A stretch of 64,000 nucleotides of DNA, taken from assembly GCA_963682175.1 (NCBI GenBank), contig OY821771.1, forward strand, positions 35,670,201 through 35,734,200. Direction: 5' to 3'. Below, piece by piece: positions 45,640 through 56,433 of the stretch; position 1 is the stretch's first letter, and each line of letters begins with the position of its first letter. The position numbers were made by a program, and so were the translations under genes. The notes under the pieces are model-generated. The model was not told where the DNA came from. It saw nothing but the letters and a program-made list of their open reading frames with translations, and did not search any database. The DNA is from Triglochin maritima (lineage: Eukaryota; Streptophyta; Magnoliopsida; Alismatales; Juncaginaceae).

Positions 45640-46565
45640 CCAGTGGCTACAAATGCGCCACAATCATTCGTACCTTGAGCATTCCGTTGGGATTTTTTTC
45701 TTTTCAAAGTTCAGCGCTCATTCTACACCAAAACGTTGCCTCCAGAACTGTCATACTAAGAGTCAATTCCTCGGAAGATCCGACTATTTTAGATGTATCT
45801 TCGTCTTTGTCAGGAACGTGAGCTAAGTTGTTGTAATGTGTTATTGATTGCGTTGTCGCACACACAGAAACCAAGGACCAGTGCCCTGAGGCTACAAGTG
45901 GTTGTGCGATGACTGAGTGGTTGGGGTCCCAAGCCAATAATTTCCCCTTAATGATATCTTCGTATAGACCTTCACACTGACTAGCAATTCCTGAGGTAAC
46001 CGTCGATGGAATGACAATAACATTTGAATAGTTAGAGGCATAACTTTTTGGTTGCATTTCCTCCAACACACAGAGTAGTGCATCAATTCGAAGGTCTATA
46101 CAGCCTTAAATGTCAGAGCACTGAATAGCAATTATTGGTTCTAGACTAGTATCTACTGCTTGTATTTCTTTCTCAACACCTACAGAAGGTTCTATTTCAT
46201 TCTCAACTCCTACAAAAGCTTATGATTTCCTGTCATGGGTAGCATAGATGTGAAACTCACTTTGTTAATTGGGGAATTTAAGTGCCTCATCTATATCTCC
46301 ATTGCTATTCAAAGGTTTGTAGTCTTTCTTAACTTTGCTTGGAATCATATAATGCATATGCACAACAATTTCAGTGGATGACCACTTCATTAAACTGCAT
46401 ATCCAATTCCTTAACAAGTCAATCGTCTATTCCTCAACCACAACCAATGATGCTACCTCTTTAAAACCAACAGCCTTATCCCTATCCTTGCACTTAACCC
46501 ATTGACCACCACAATGTAACCTAATTCTCATGCTACCTTCTAAATCAGACACACTGCTTGGATAA
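45640..46565 (-). pseudogene. MULE-1 gene: MURA N-terminal-like domain plus Ulp1 (C48) protease fragment
   Basis: On the minus strand, 46560-46270 reads MRIRLHCGGQWVKCKDRDKA and continues to NSNGDIDEALKFPN. This resembles the N-terminal domain of plant MuDR-type transposases (IRLHYGGxWV, later a DxDEAL-like acidic turn), with a TAG inside. Further on, 46100-45704 gives EGLYEDIIKGKLLAWDPNHS, then SGHWSLVSVCATTQSITHYN. The HW segment matches the histidine motif of Ulp1 SUMO-protease-like peptidases. After a frame change near 45700, NAQGTNDCGAFVATG supplies the glutamine and cysteine motif (NDCGAFV, plus strand about 45648-45690). The aspartate position (usually YYDS) appears as HYNN. Known MULE lineages carry Ulp1-like genes; this copy is broken. 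Confidence 0.75.
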
Positions 46566-47119
46566 TGAACATACAAAGCCAAAAAAACATAAAGAAAATG
46601 AATTAAATTGACAGATATGAATTAAAATGACATACAAGGTTATGACAAATAAGAAAAATCCATACAGTGTTATGACAGATAACATATCGCATACAAACAA
46701 AACTATAAACATGCAATCTACAGTCTAAAGCCAACCCGAAAACTGAAATCAAAACATCCAAACCCAAACACAGCATGTAATTTTGCATATCTCAATTCAG
46801 GAAAAAAATCACTAACCGTCTTCGCTTCCCAATCAGTAAGCTTCTTGTGTGTACCATCTTCCACGCTATCGCCGTGCTCGTCGCTACCTCTGCCCGATCC
46901 ACTGGTCAGTGTGGTCGCCCTCCAATTTGTGCAAAGTAGGAAAATGGGGACGATTACACGAAGGTTTGGAAAGGATGCGAGTTAGGATTTCTGGACAGTG
47001 GTAAAACCCGGGGATTTGGGAAGGAGTCGAGTTAGGGTTTCCGCAAAGTGGAAAACTCGGGGATTTGGGAAGGAGGGGAGTTATGGTCCATATTGATTCA
47101 AAGTTATTCCAGAGTCTAT

Positions 47120-47501
47120 CCATATTGATTCCAGAGTGATTCCATAGTCGATCTAGAGTGATTTCATAGTCGATCGAGAGACAATCCAGAGTGATTCCAG
47201 AGTCCATCCAGAGTGATTCGATCCAAAGCGATTCCAGCACGGTAATGGTTTAATCATGACCTTAAATTAGAAAATGTTTTTTGCTACAGTCAATCCCAAA
47301 TCACACGTCCTAACAAATGGATCACGAACTGATTTGGACGGCCGTTAACGGCTCATTCACGTCGTCTCTCTAGTGTGGGACCCACAAACGGCCCGGGTGC
47401 ATTTGCACCAATAGGAATGACTTCTAAGTACATATGCGGTAATACCAAAAAATGTGCATATTGTCAATTTGGACACCTACGGTGTACTGTACCAAAAACC
47501 T
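47120..47501 (-). repeat. Right terminal inverted repeat of MULE-1
   Basis: Reverse complement of 43319-43700 with scattered differences and small indels. It ends at ACCAAAAACCT, next to the target duplication. Confidence 0.88.
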
Positions 47502-47513
47502 ATACATTTAAAA
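47502..47513. other. Shared target site: overlapping duplications of MULE-1 and MULE-2a
   Basis: The right duplication of MULE-1 (ATACATTTAA, 47502-47511) overlaps the left duplication of MULE-2a (CATTTAAAA, 47505-47513). Only twelve bases separate the two elements. Confidence 0.9.
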
Positions 47514-47660
47514 TTGAACTGCTATTCGTCGTCGTAAAACTACTTAAATCGCCCGTAAGATTACCATTTTGCCCCTCTACCCTTTCTACTAATATAACTC
47601 TTCATTTCACTCTTTTAACACAATTTTTTCTTCATATCACTCTTCTATTCACCACATAGA

Positions 47661-49709
47661 ATGTCTTGGAGGCCAGGAAAAGAACCAGCGGAGACCCCTG
47701 ACTACCCACATCTGGTAAATTACCCCTGACTACTTAAATTACCCGATCGTTTGGTCGGGCGGCTCCTGCGGACGCCCGACCCCAGGCCCCGACGTCTGCG
47801 GGAGACGTCTCCCACGTAGGGTGGGCGTCTCCGGCAGACGCCTCCCACGTAGGGTAGGCATGTCCCGCAGACGCCCCGATTTTTTTTTTGATTTTTTTAA
47901 AATTGATTATAAATCGTGATAAAATTAAAATAAATTGAATATTATGTTAATAATGAGTTAAATTAGTTTAGTAAATCGTTTATTGATTATAAATTGTAAT
48001 AATTAATAAATAAATCGCTAAATAACTTGATTATTATGTTAGTAATTAGTTGTGTATGATTTTAGTAAAGGATTATTGATTAATTGTGATAATTGCTAAA
48101 TAAATCGATTATTAAGTTAATAATTAGTTTAATTATTTTAGTAAATCCATTAATAAATTTTTATTTTTAAAATTGAATTAATAGTCATCGGGTTACCTTG
48201 GAGGAAAAGGGAAATCAATTCCCTTACGCGTGGTACGTAGTATAGCAGACGAGTCAGGTCCTCGTCATCCACGTACATGTGGTATTTCTGCTTCAGTTAG
48301 GAGAGAGAGAGATCTGTTACATCGTCATCAGACACCTGGAGATTTTTTCGACGACGAGGATGATTCAGATGAGGTGAGGAGTCACGACGAGAGTGACGAT
48401 GGGGGCCGATACGACTTGGGGCCCCAGGAGGAGGCGGTACATCAGTCCGGTCAAGGACGGGGGCGACGCGGTGGTCCTTCAGCTGAGTGGGTCATTAGGA
48501 AGGATCGAGGTGGCCGGTTTGTGACCGGTGATTTGAGTTCGTGCACTGCAGACGCCCGAGCTAAGAAGAAGAAGAAGAGGGGTGAGGACGAGTCTTGGAT
48601 CGTCACAGATATTATACCCGGTGGTCCTGTAGATGGCAGCGTCATTCCGAGTTTCGGAGGCCACGTCGCCAGACGCATCTGGGATGGCGAGGAGCAGAAG
48701 GTTTTGAAGTGCCATAATCGGCATAGAGCCTGTACGACATTGAAGGCATGGCGTTCAGTGATGACTGAGGATATGACGGCGACCGTGGTTGACAGTGGAT
48801 TGGGTCACTTGTCGTACAACATATTTTCCTGCATCGACATGTCGTTGATTTCGGCATTCGTGGAGCGGTGGCAGCCTGACACTAACACTTTCCATTTGCC
48901 GTTCGGAGAGATGACGATCATGTTGCATGATGTTTTTCAGATTCTACACATTCCTGTTGAGGGTCCTATGGTGAGTGCGCAGGCGCCGACATCTGAGCTG
49001 AAGTTATATGTATCTGAGTTGCTGAGTGTCAGCCTGTAGGGTCTTGGGCGGGATAGCTCATTTTGGAGTGGCGGTGGTGTTAGTATCGATGTTGTAGACG
49101 AGAGTGGGATAACTCATTATGGGCGTTATTCGTTATAGGGATATCACAGAGTCTTATATACCTGATCGCGTGTTACGTCAGTTAGGTTACGTTCAGGTGA
49201 TCCCGGTTGACATCCCGACGCCCGAGCATGCATTACGGTCTGCGACTGCGACGACGTACGACGTCACGCATAGCGTTTCTACGGCGGAATCGGTTTGGAG
49301 GACATTTCCGAGAGTAGGACGACTACACCTGGACGATCTGAGTCGTAGCCGTGACCCCTCCACTTGTGCTCCAGATTATTTGCAGTGGTTCGGTAGGTGC
49401 TCACATCCACTACTCGTACACGGTATCATTCCGAGACCGGAGAGACCACTGGATAGGACATGTGCCGATGCGGTAAGTTTATCTAATTTTATTTTTAATT
49501 GTAAAGTATATTTTGTTATTGTACGCTAATTTTTATTTTACAGACAGTGGATGAGTAGGGCGATACAGTGTACGCAGCCGTTCTTGCGACAGATAGACAT
49601 CATGCCGACTGAGGAGACGAGACTTGCGTGTACAGATTGGGATCGCCTGATCGAGGATTGGAACAGCCAGTTGGGCATTTCGGACCATGATTCAGATGCT
49701 GAGTTGTAG
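47661..49709 (+). pseudogene. Plant mobile domain (PMD) protein of MULE-2a
   Basis: Three exons are proposed: 47661-47714 (MSWRPGKEPAETPDYPHL), from 48185 in the same frame, and 49548-49709 (WMSRAIQCTQPFLRQIDIMP to DSDAEL). GT..AG introns are 47715-48184 and 49473-49547. Exon 2 begins with an acidic, lysine-rich region (FFDDEDDSDE, ARAKKKKKRGEDE, a possible nuclear signal), followed by the PMD core SLISAFVERWQPDTNTFHLP and FGEMTIMLHDVFQILHIPVE. PMD is a plant domain found in MAIN/MAIL1 proteins and in gypsy and Mutator transposons. A TAG at 49037 and a frame change separate it from the C-terminal part RVLRQLGYVQVIP (49170). About a hundred residues usually found between are missing. Broken copy. 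Confidence 0.82.
47755..47880. repeat. GACGYC hairpin cluster in intron 1 of the PMD gene
   Basis: GC-rich inverted repeats: GACGTCTGCGGGAGACGTC, GGGCGTCTCCGGCAGACGCC, and CTCCCACGTAGGG twice, 46 bp apart. They stand out from the AT-rich intron that follows and mirror the cluster at 51905-52020. Confidence 0.82.
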
Positions 49710-49849
49710 TTGTTTTGATTCTACTTTCGTTTTGTTGCACTGTTACTACATTTGTTGGTATTTAAATTTAAAATACGGTAAAAGAACAACACGATATAAG
49801 TAGAAATACGCGATATATTATACATTACAAAAACATTACAAATTACAAT

Positions 49850-52071
49850 CAAAATGTACCACGTAACTGGTCCAATACTCCATCCTACTTTGATACTGAT
49901 CCTACCATCCAACAACACTTTCATCTCGCATTTGATACCATAAGGTCGCTATAGGGTACTCCATCGCCCGACCCCAGGACCCAACCTCGCTCAGCATACT
50001 CGAAGGCACTCGGGTCCCGACGTGTCGACTTTCCCCTAGGTCGACCTCGTACCTTAGTATTTTCTTCGGGTTCTCCATAGTTCGACTGATCGGGGTGTAA
50101 CTGTTCGTATAAAATACGAGAGGCACTACGAATTACTGCAGGGTCGCTCTCCGAGATCTCATCCACTAGCTTCCGAAAATGCTCAACGTCTTGTGCTGAC
50201 TGATCAACAAACTCTGACTTCTGGACTCCTTCTCCGATAACAAGTGTTTTCCAGAATAGATGAATCTGCTCTAAATAAATTCCATCACCTGACGCCAAAC
50301 ACTCGTACATAGTACATGCACAAGGAATCCCATGTGTTGTCAGGAAAGCACACCCACAACGATATTCAATTTCATCACTTAAGTCTTGCATTCTCTTCAA
50401 CTCCTGAGTCATTAACGACAAGCAGTGAACTGAAACAAAGGACCTATGTAATGTGCCAAATTTCGACGTCTCGAATCTTCAAGAAAGTTCTGAATATTCG
50501 TCAGCTGCATTTCAATAGACGAGTTCACGTGGTCGAAAAGAGTGTCGAGAGTGGCAATCGATGTAGTGATCCACTCTTTCAGAGTCGAATGTGCACTTTC
50601 CACCCTGTAGTTCGTAGTGTTGCCGAAATGAAAAACTTTATTCGTCCAATTCAACACGAATTTTTCCTTATGCACCAACAACGTGTCGTCCACATACTTC
50701 GTCAGCACTGGCCAGGAGTTGTAAGAATCTTTCAGATTACGGACTGCTCTATCATAATCCGTCTGTGAATCTGAAAGCATGACTCTCCTCCACCTTCCAC
50801 GCCTAAAACTCTCTGCAAGCTGCTTCTCCTTGCCGAATACATGGTATGCGTAGTTGTGCACGTCTTTGTTGATATGCCAGGTGCATAGTAAATGAGCAGA
50901 CTCAGGAAAATCTCTGCCACTGGTCGCATCAGACCCATCTCCCAGTCCGTAATTATTGCTGTCAGGCTAACAATATCCAATAACAGATCTCGCAACCTCT
51001 CCAACACCCACCGGTAACTAGACTCGGTCTCATCCTGCAAAATCGCATATCCAACGAGGAAATTCATGTTTGTTGGAGTAACCCCAACCATCCCAAACAA
51101 AGGCATCTTGTACTTGTTCGTCTTATACGTCGAATCCATACAGATTACGAATGGGTATGTACGCAACAGCTGAACTCAAGTCGGATGTGCCAAAAATGCG
51201 TGAGTCAAGACATTAGTTTCTTCATCTGCCACAATCCAATGAAATACTTATGCTGCACTGCCTCCCTGAGAAACTGCTGCGCGGGATTCCTGTCTTCAGA
51301 TTTCGTCCTCCTCATGTACTCTCTGAAGTTATAAATGTGTCTTTGATTCGGATTATCGTCTGGGAATTTCTTCTTTACCGCCAACAAAATGTTACGGGGT
51401 CTTGCTTGTGCCTCTGTCATATCAAGAACAATTTGTTTTGCCCCAGCACTAAGTCAGCTGACCTGTCGGTGACCCTCTGAATAAATTGTCAATGGGTGGT
51501 TGTGCTGCCCATAGATGCTACTAGAAACAATGACCCATCCATCACGATCTCGTCGCTCCACTACTTTTACCAAAAACCGACAACCGCAACCTTTTCTTTT
51601 TGTATTCTTTCGCAGTGCAATACTCGTATCACGAGAACTCATCTCACGTCTGCGATCACATCTGAGGTAACAATCCATCCGGTTATCTGCTTTTGGTTTG
51701 TATGATGATATAACCAAAAAAAATCTGGCTCCTAGTGCAACTTGTTTTGCCCATTTACAAGCTTCCTCGATTGTTGTAAATATTTCTTTACTGTCAAAAA
51801 ACTCACTGTAATCTACTTCATCACCACCGAAATCTTGCAACGGAACCTGAAAAATTTGAATTTAACAGAAAATAAAAAAAAATTAAAAAATTAAAAAATT
51901 TAGACAGACGCCTTCACCTTTGTGGAGGCGTCCATCTAAGACGCCTGCACATAAGCGGAGGCGTCTGGCTAAACCGCCTCCACCTATGTGGAGGCGGCTT
52001 AGCCAGACGCCCGAGTCGGGGAAAAATTCCACCCCCGTTACCTCGCCAAATTTAGGTGCTTCGCCAGACAT
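49850..52071 (-). pseudogene. MULE transposase (FAR1/MuDR type) of MULE-2a
   Basis: Exon 1 (52071-52042) encodes MSGEAPKFGE. Exon 2 starts at 51848 with VPLQDFGGDEVDYSEFF. The DNA-binding FAR1/WRKY-GCM1-like zinc domain (CYLRCDRRREMSS, KGCGCRFLVKV, YGQHNHPL) is about 51690-51480. The catalytic domain has the first aspartate in ICMDSTYKTNKYKMPLF, the second in IITDWEMGLM, and the glutamate in TTNYRVESAHSTLKEW. A SWIM zinc finger CGCAFLTTHGIPCACTMYEC follows at 50355-50290. Compared with MULE-2b, breaks are TGA near 51459 and 51179 and single-base losses near 51238 and 50918. After about 49985 it jumps to the last 35 codons of the OTU-like region (IATLWYQMRDESVVGW), so that domain is largely deleted. 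Confidence 0.9.
51905..52020. repeat. GACGCCTCC hairpin cluster in intron 1 of the transposase
   Basis: Three consecutive inverted repeats: GACGCCTTCACC/TGTGGAGGCGTC (51906-51931), GACGCCTGCAC/GCGGAGGCGTC (51940-51970), and CCGCCTCCACC/TGTGGAGGCGG (51977-52007). They lie in the intron (52041-51849) just after the ten-codon first exon. MULE-2b keeps a shortened version near 56640-56680. Confidence 0.85.
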
Positions 52072-52290
52072 TTTCGTGGTGTTGGTACTAGGAATGTGAG
52101 TAAAACTGAGTCAAACACCTTGTTTAAAGACACAAGACAAAATGGGTATTAATTGATTTGTTAAGGGTAAAAAAGTCATTTTTATGACGATTTAAGTAAT
52201 TTTCCGACGACAAATAGTAATTCTCATTTAAAAACACCAAGTTAGCTACCAAACAAGGACCCAAATCCGATCCGAATCAACATTTTCCCA

Positions 52291-52300
52291 TCTATATAAC
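52291..52300 (+). promoter_or_regulatory. TATA box of the glycosylase gene
   Basis: TCTATATAAC lies 108-117 bp upstream of the ATG in C-rich promoter-like sequence (CCTCCCTCC follows). It gives a 5' leader of about 80 bases, usual for plant genes. The end of MULE-2a is only about 67 bp further upstream. Confidence 0.75.
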
Positions 52301-52407
52301 GACCCTAACCTCCTCCCTCCAAATCTCCAAACCAACACCACAATACCCGTCCTTCCCAACACCAAACAAACAAACTTCCATTCCACTCCACTCAACTCAA
52401 CTCCACC

Positions 52408-53776
52408 ATGTGCAACTCGAAGATGAACTCTTCCTCCACCACCACCACCCTCCTCTCCGGCCGGGGCGTGCTCACCCCGGCCGGAAACCGTGTCCTCCCC
52501 GACCCGACCCGACCCCTGAAGAAGTCCCTCTCCTTCCCCAACCCCGCCCCAGCCTCAGCACCCGAGAAGCCGGTCTCCTCCCCCAAGCCAACGCTCTCCA
52601 AGAGCGCCACCATCGGGAGGAAATCGAAAAACGTGGAGAATGCGCTTCTATTCGATGCGATGGCGCCTGGAAGCGTCGCGGCCGCCGAGAGGGAGAAGGC
52701 CGGGCTTGTGCGGGACCGGAGGAAGATGCGGATCGCGCACTATGGGAGGGTTGGGGACAAGAAGGTGCCGCTCGAGGTTGCTGGGATTGGTGGTGGTGGT
52801 GGTTTGGAGGAGAATAAGTGCTTCTCTGTTACCCCTAATTCTGGTAATTATTTACTATATTATACCCACTAATTAACTTTGGATTGAGTATAATGAGTTA
52901 TATGTTGGGATTTAATTGGAATGTATAATGTTTTCGAAAAGAAAGTGTTGCAAGCAGAGATTTTATTCCGTGATTATGGATAAGTACAGAACAAGAAGTG
53001 AACATCTACGAGTAGTTTATGGATTTCTTGCACATAAATTTATTTGCTCATCATAAACAAAAACTTAGCCATGCATGATTTTCTAAGTTTGTAGAATGCT
53101 TCTTTTGTTAACAAAAAAAAAAAGTTTGTTACCAAGTTAATGTTAAATTGGAAGGGATTCGGGTATACCTTAAATTTGGGAGATATTAATTAGGGTATTA
53201 GAAGGTGGTGGTATTTTATTTGAAAGGTATATATGAGGATTTATCTTTTTTTTTAAAAAGAAGTCATTTCACATAATTTTATAATAATAAAAATCTCTGG
53301 AATGGCTCGGTATCATCTATATGCTTCAACATTTCATAAAATCTTCTTAAATGATGTTTGGAGTTTGATGGCCATAATTCAGAGTTAAGGTTAAAATGGT
53401 TACATTGGATACAACTGAAAAGCAGATGATGTCGGAGATATTCTAAAGCAATAGAGGTTACTGTGACATTTTTAATGATTTAGTGGGTGATTAGTGATTA
53501 CTCTTCAAACCTCGTCACAATATCACATGCAACGTGCAAGTGGTCTACATAGATGAGCGATCGAAAGTTAATTATGAGATGTTGTGAATGGTAAAAGAGA
53601 TAAGAACAATGACAAAGATATATAGAGGAATTGAAGGTGTCTTTGTCTTCTAATTCTAAGTTCTAACTCTTCCTTTTTGCTGTGATTTTGTTTAGATCCG
53701 ATGTATGTTGCATACCATGATGAGGAATGGGGTGTGCCAGTCCATGATGACAAGTAAGTTGCTTTTTCAAATCTTG

Positions 53777-53811
<35 letters not shown>

Positions 53812-55223
53812 ACAAACAAACTCAAAATCTTGGTGATGAACCAATGATTTATTTTTGTTGTTGGGTTTGGCATCTTTTGCAGATTGCTGTTTGAATTGCT
53901 GGTACTCTCAGGTGCTCAAGTTGGGCTTGATTGGACTACATTACTCAAGAAAAGAGAAACATATAGGTAAAACATCGACGAATATCTGTTGATTGTTGAT
54001 TTACTAGTACAACTTTAAATTATACTTGACTAGTTCTACTTTAGATGTGGGTCATGTTTTTCCAATATTTTCGTAGAATATGTGTTCACGTAGTATTGCT
54101 TCAAATAATTGATGAAGTACTAGATGAAAATGGTTTAAGACAATACTAGCATACTTTTAATGTCCTTTGAGTGCAAAATTCAGATCATGTTTGAAAATTT
54201 TCTTAATAGCTTCTTTTTTTTGTATTTTTGCTTTGGAAAACAGAGCTGCCTTTGTGGGGTTTGATGCCGAAGAAGTTTCAAAATTCTCGGAGAAGCAAAT
54301 GGCTTCCATAAGTGCGGAGTATGGGATTGAGTTGGGTAGAGTTCGAGGAGTAGTTGATAACTCTAACCGAATTCTTGAGGTAATTCTCTTCACCATTTTA
54401 CCTTGCAAACTTTTAAGTTCTGTAACACTGCAACTTTTTTTCTTTTGAAACAAAAGCCTCAGCAAACGTGCGTACTTCTGTTAGAATCCCTCTGTCTAGT
54501 ATCAATTTTAATCTTGATTCAGTATTTAACAGAAGATTGCAGTTAAATAGGGCCATTTTCCTTTTATTTTATTATTTATCCTCAATTTTGTTCATCTCAA
54601 CCTTCTAATCCCTGAAAAATATTGCTTTTATTAGAATAATTAATGTATTTTTTATTAGAAGCTGCACAGACTCTTTCAAAATTGTACACCATTTCCATGC
54701 GTCTATGTAAATAGTAATTCTCCCAACAACCAACCAAACCAACATGTTTAGTTGTAGTTGGTTATTGAGGTTGTTGGCTTGGCAAGAGTACAAAAGTCTG
54801 TGAAATTTATACGTACGATTTTGGAAATTTTGATATTATGTATGTTAGAAAAACTATATCATGTAATCAAACGTTAATTATTAAGTTAGCATCTCTTTCC
54901 TAAAAAAGAAACATGTTTAGTTATACAAGTGCTAATTTTTCCTCTTAATTGTATTGATGCAGGTAAAGAAACATTTTGGATCCCTAGATAAGTACTTCTG
55001 GACCTTCGTAAACAACAAACCGATCTCCACCAAATACCGTTCATGCCGCAAAATTCCCGTAAAAACCTCCAAATCCGAGGCAATTAGCAAGGACATGGTC
55101 CGTCGCGGTTTCCGCTTCGTCGGTCCCACAATTGTCCACTCCTTCATGCAAGCCGCCGGCTTGACGAACGACCACCTACTCACCTGCCCACGACACGCGG
55201 CGGTCACCGGCGGCCACAATTAA
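52408..55223 (+). CDS. DNA-3-methyladenine glycosylase I (plant TAG family), five exons
   Basis: Exons 52408-52843, 53696-53753, 53883-53966, 54244-54379 and 54963-55223, all introns GT..AG, phases consistent, 324 residues ending GGHN. The family removes 3-methyladenine from alkylated DNA, starting base-excision repair. Residues 1-130 are a Ser/Pro-rich leader without a known domain, common in plant members. The catalytic domain begins at CFSVTPNSDPMYVAYHDEEW. By comparison with E. coli Tag, zinc ligands would be C138, H153, H309 and C313 (NDHLLTCPRH), all present. The E. coli catalytic Glu position reads Ser174 (LSGAQVGLDW), as in plant relatives I know of. Exons 4-5 (VRGVVDNSNRILE, KYFWTFVNNKPIST, MVRRGFRFVGPTIVHSFMQA) match closely. 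Intron 2 has a CT microsatellite. No break seen; likely functional. Confidence 0.95.
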
Positions 55224-56433
55224 TTAAACTAAATTCACCATACTTTGATGTAAAAGAGAGGCTAATTTCCATACTAGTGTTGTTTAGTTAACTTTGTGTT
55301 TTGGGGGTGTTGTTAGCTGTTACTTGTTAGCATAATGTGTGCATTGTGTGTATAGTGGTTTGATTTGGCGTAGTGTGGGTGATATTGAAAGTGGAGTGGT
55401 TTTAGATGTTTGATAAAGACAAGTGAGTGTGTAATGTGTATGCATATGTAGTAGTGGGGGAAAGAGTGGGAGAACATAGCATGTGGAATGACAGACAAGC
55501 TCATGTGGTAATGTCAGAAGTGGGAGAGACTTTTGTAGCAGACATGTGATCCAAGCAACAACATGCAATCCTCATTATTCCCTCCTAACTTCTGCTGTTC
55601 CTTATCACTCTGGCTTTCTCTCACATGCCAACTGCCAATTTGTGTTTGTTATATTCCCTCACACTTCCAAGTTTCAACTGTTCTTTGCTTGGAGAGCAGT
55701 GAAGTTATGTGCTTTGCTTGGAGCTTGGACTGTTGGGCAGTTGGATCTGATCTCTGTGTTTTGTTTTGTTTTGTATATTTTGTATTTCTTTTAGTGTGTG
55801 TATGTGTGCATGTATACTTTTAATGACAAACTAGTGTAACCTTTTCATTTTGGATCCTGAGATCTCTGCTGGTGTTTATGATATTTCAATTTGCAAGTCC
55901 TGGGTTTGCTCTCTCGTGAAGTTGAATATTTGAGCTTGTTTGGGTTGAATTCGAATAGACACCAGAAGATGTGTTAACCAATAGAAAAACAGAATTCATT
56001 TATTGAGATTGAGAAGAAGTAACAGATGGCAGGTAAACCAACCTGCCATTTCCTGAATCCGTTTACCGTTTTCTTTCAAAAGCAGCCTCTTGCGTCGGTT
56101 CTTCATGTAGGAGGGACAAATCTGGACCAACCTAACAAGGCCCATTAAGTAGTATTATGCAGTCTAATTGTGCTGGGCCAGCAGGAGGTCCATACCTTTA
56201 TGGCAATCATGTTATTCCAAACCACTTTCTAAGTTGTAACAAGCTTTATCCTTGATCATCTATGGGCATCATTTAGATGTACGTGGGGAGAGCTTTTCTC
56301 AGTTTTCCATTCACATATGTCCTCAGAAATGGGGACACAAACATCTAAACAACAAAGAATGAGGGGGCAACATTTTCATGCTTGTCCCCTACTGTAACTC
56401 TTTTTCATATATTTTTTGAGATGAATTGAAAAA
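55224..56433. other. Glycosylase 3' flank and intergenic
   Basis: Begins with the TAATTAAACTAAATTC tail of the gene, within which the 3' untranslated region and polyadenylation site must lie (no canonical AATAAA seen close by). The rest has no recognised gene or repeat up to the MULE-2b end at about 56434. Confidence 0.55.

Larger units (their letters stand above)
43319..47501. mobile_element. MULE-1: Mutator-like element with long terminal inverted repeats
   Basis: The left end from 43319 and the reverse complement of the right end to 47501 match over about 350-400 bp, including GGTGTCCAAATTG, GAAGTCATTCCTATT, GCCGTTAACGGCCGTCC and ATTTGGGATTGACTGTAGC. ATACATTTAA flanks both ends (43309-43318 and 47502-47511), which fits the 9-10-bp target duplication of Mutator elements. 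Length is 4183 bp. Inside lie a broken minus-strand gene with a MURA-N-like domain and an Ulp1-like protease, one unassigned plus-strand ORF, and many short repeats. No transposase catalytic domain is present, so it is non-autonomous. Confidence 0.92.
47514..52225. mobile_element. MULE-2a: Mutator-like element with transposase and plant-mobile-domain genes
   Basis: Inverted ends share CTATTCGTCGTCGGAAAACT-type sequence and ACTTAAATCG (left from about 47515, right to about 52225), about 60 bp well matched. The 9-bp duplication CATTTAAAA flanks it (47505-47513 and 52226-52234). Length is 4712 bp. Two genes converge: a plant-mobile-domain (PMD) gene on plus (47661-49709) and the transposase on minus (52071-49850). 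A second copy with the same layout is MULE-2b (56434 onward). Both genes are damaged. Confidence 0.92.

Noticed and set aside
52410..52876. Alternative frames over glycosylase exon 1
   Set aside because: Only the 52408 frame joins the downstream exons in phase and supplies the zinc cysteine; the others are GC-rich overlaps.
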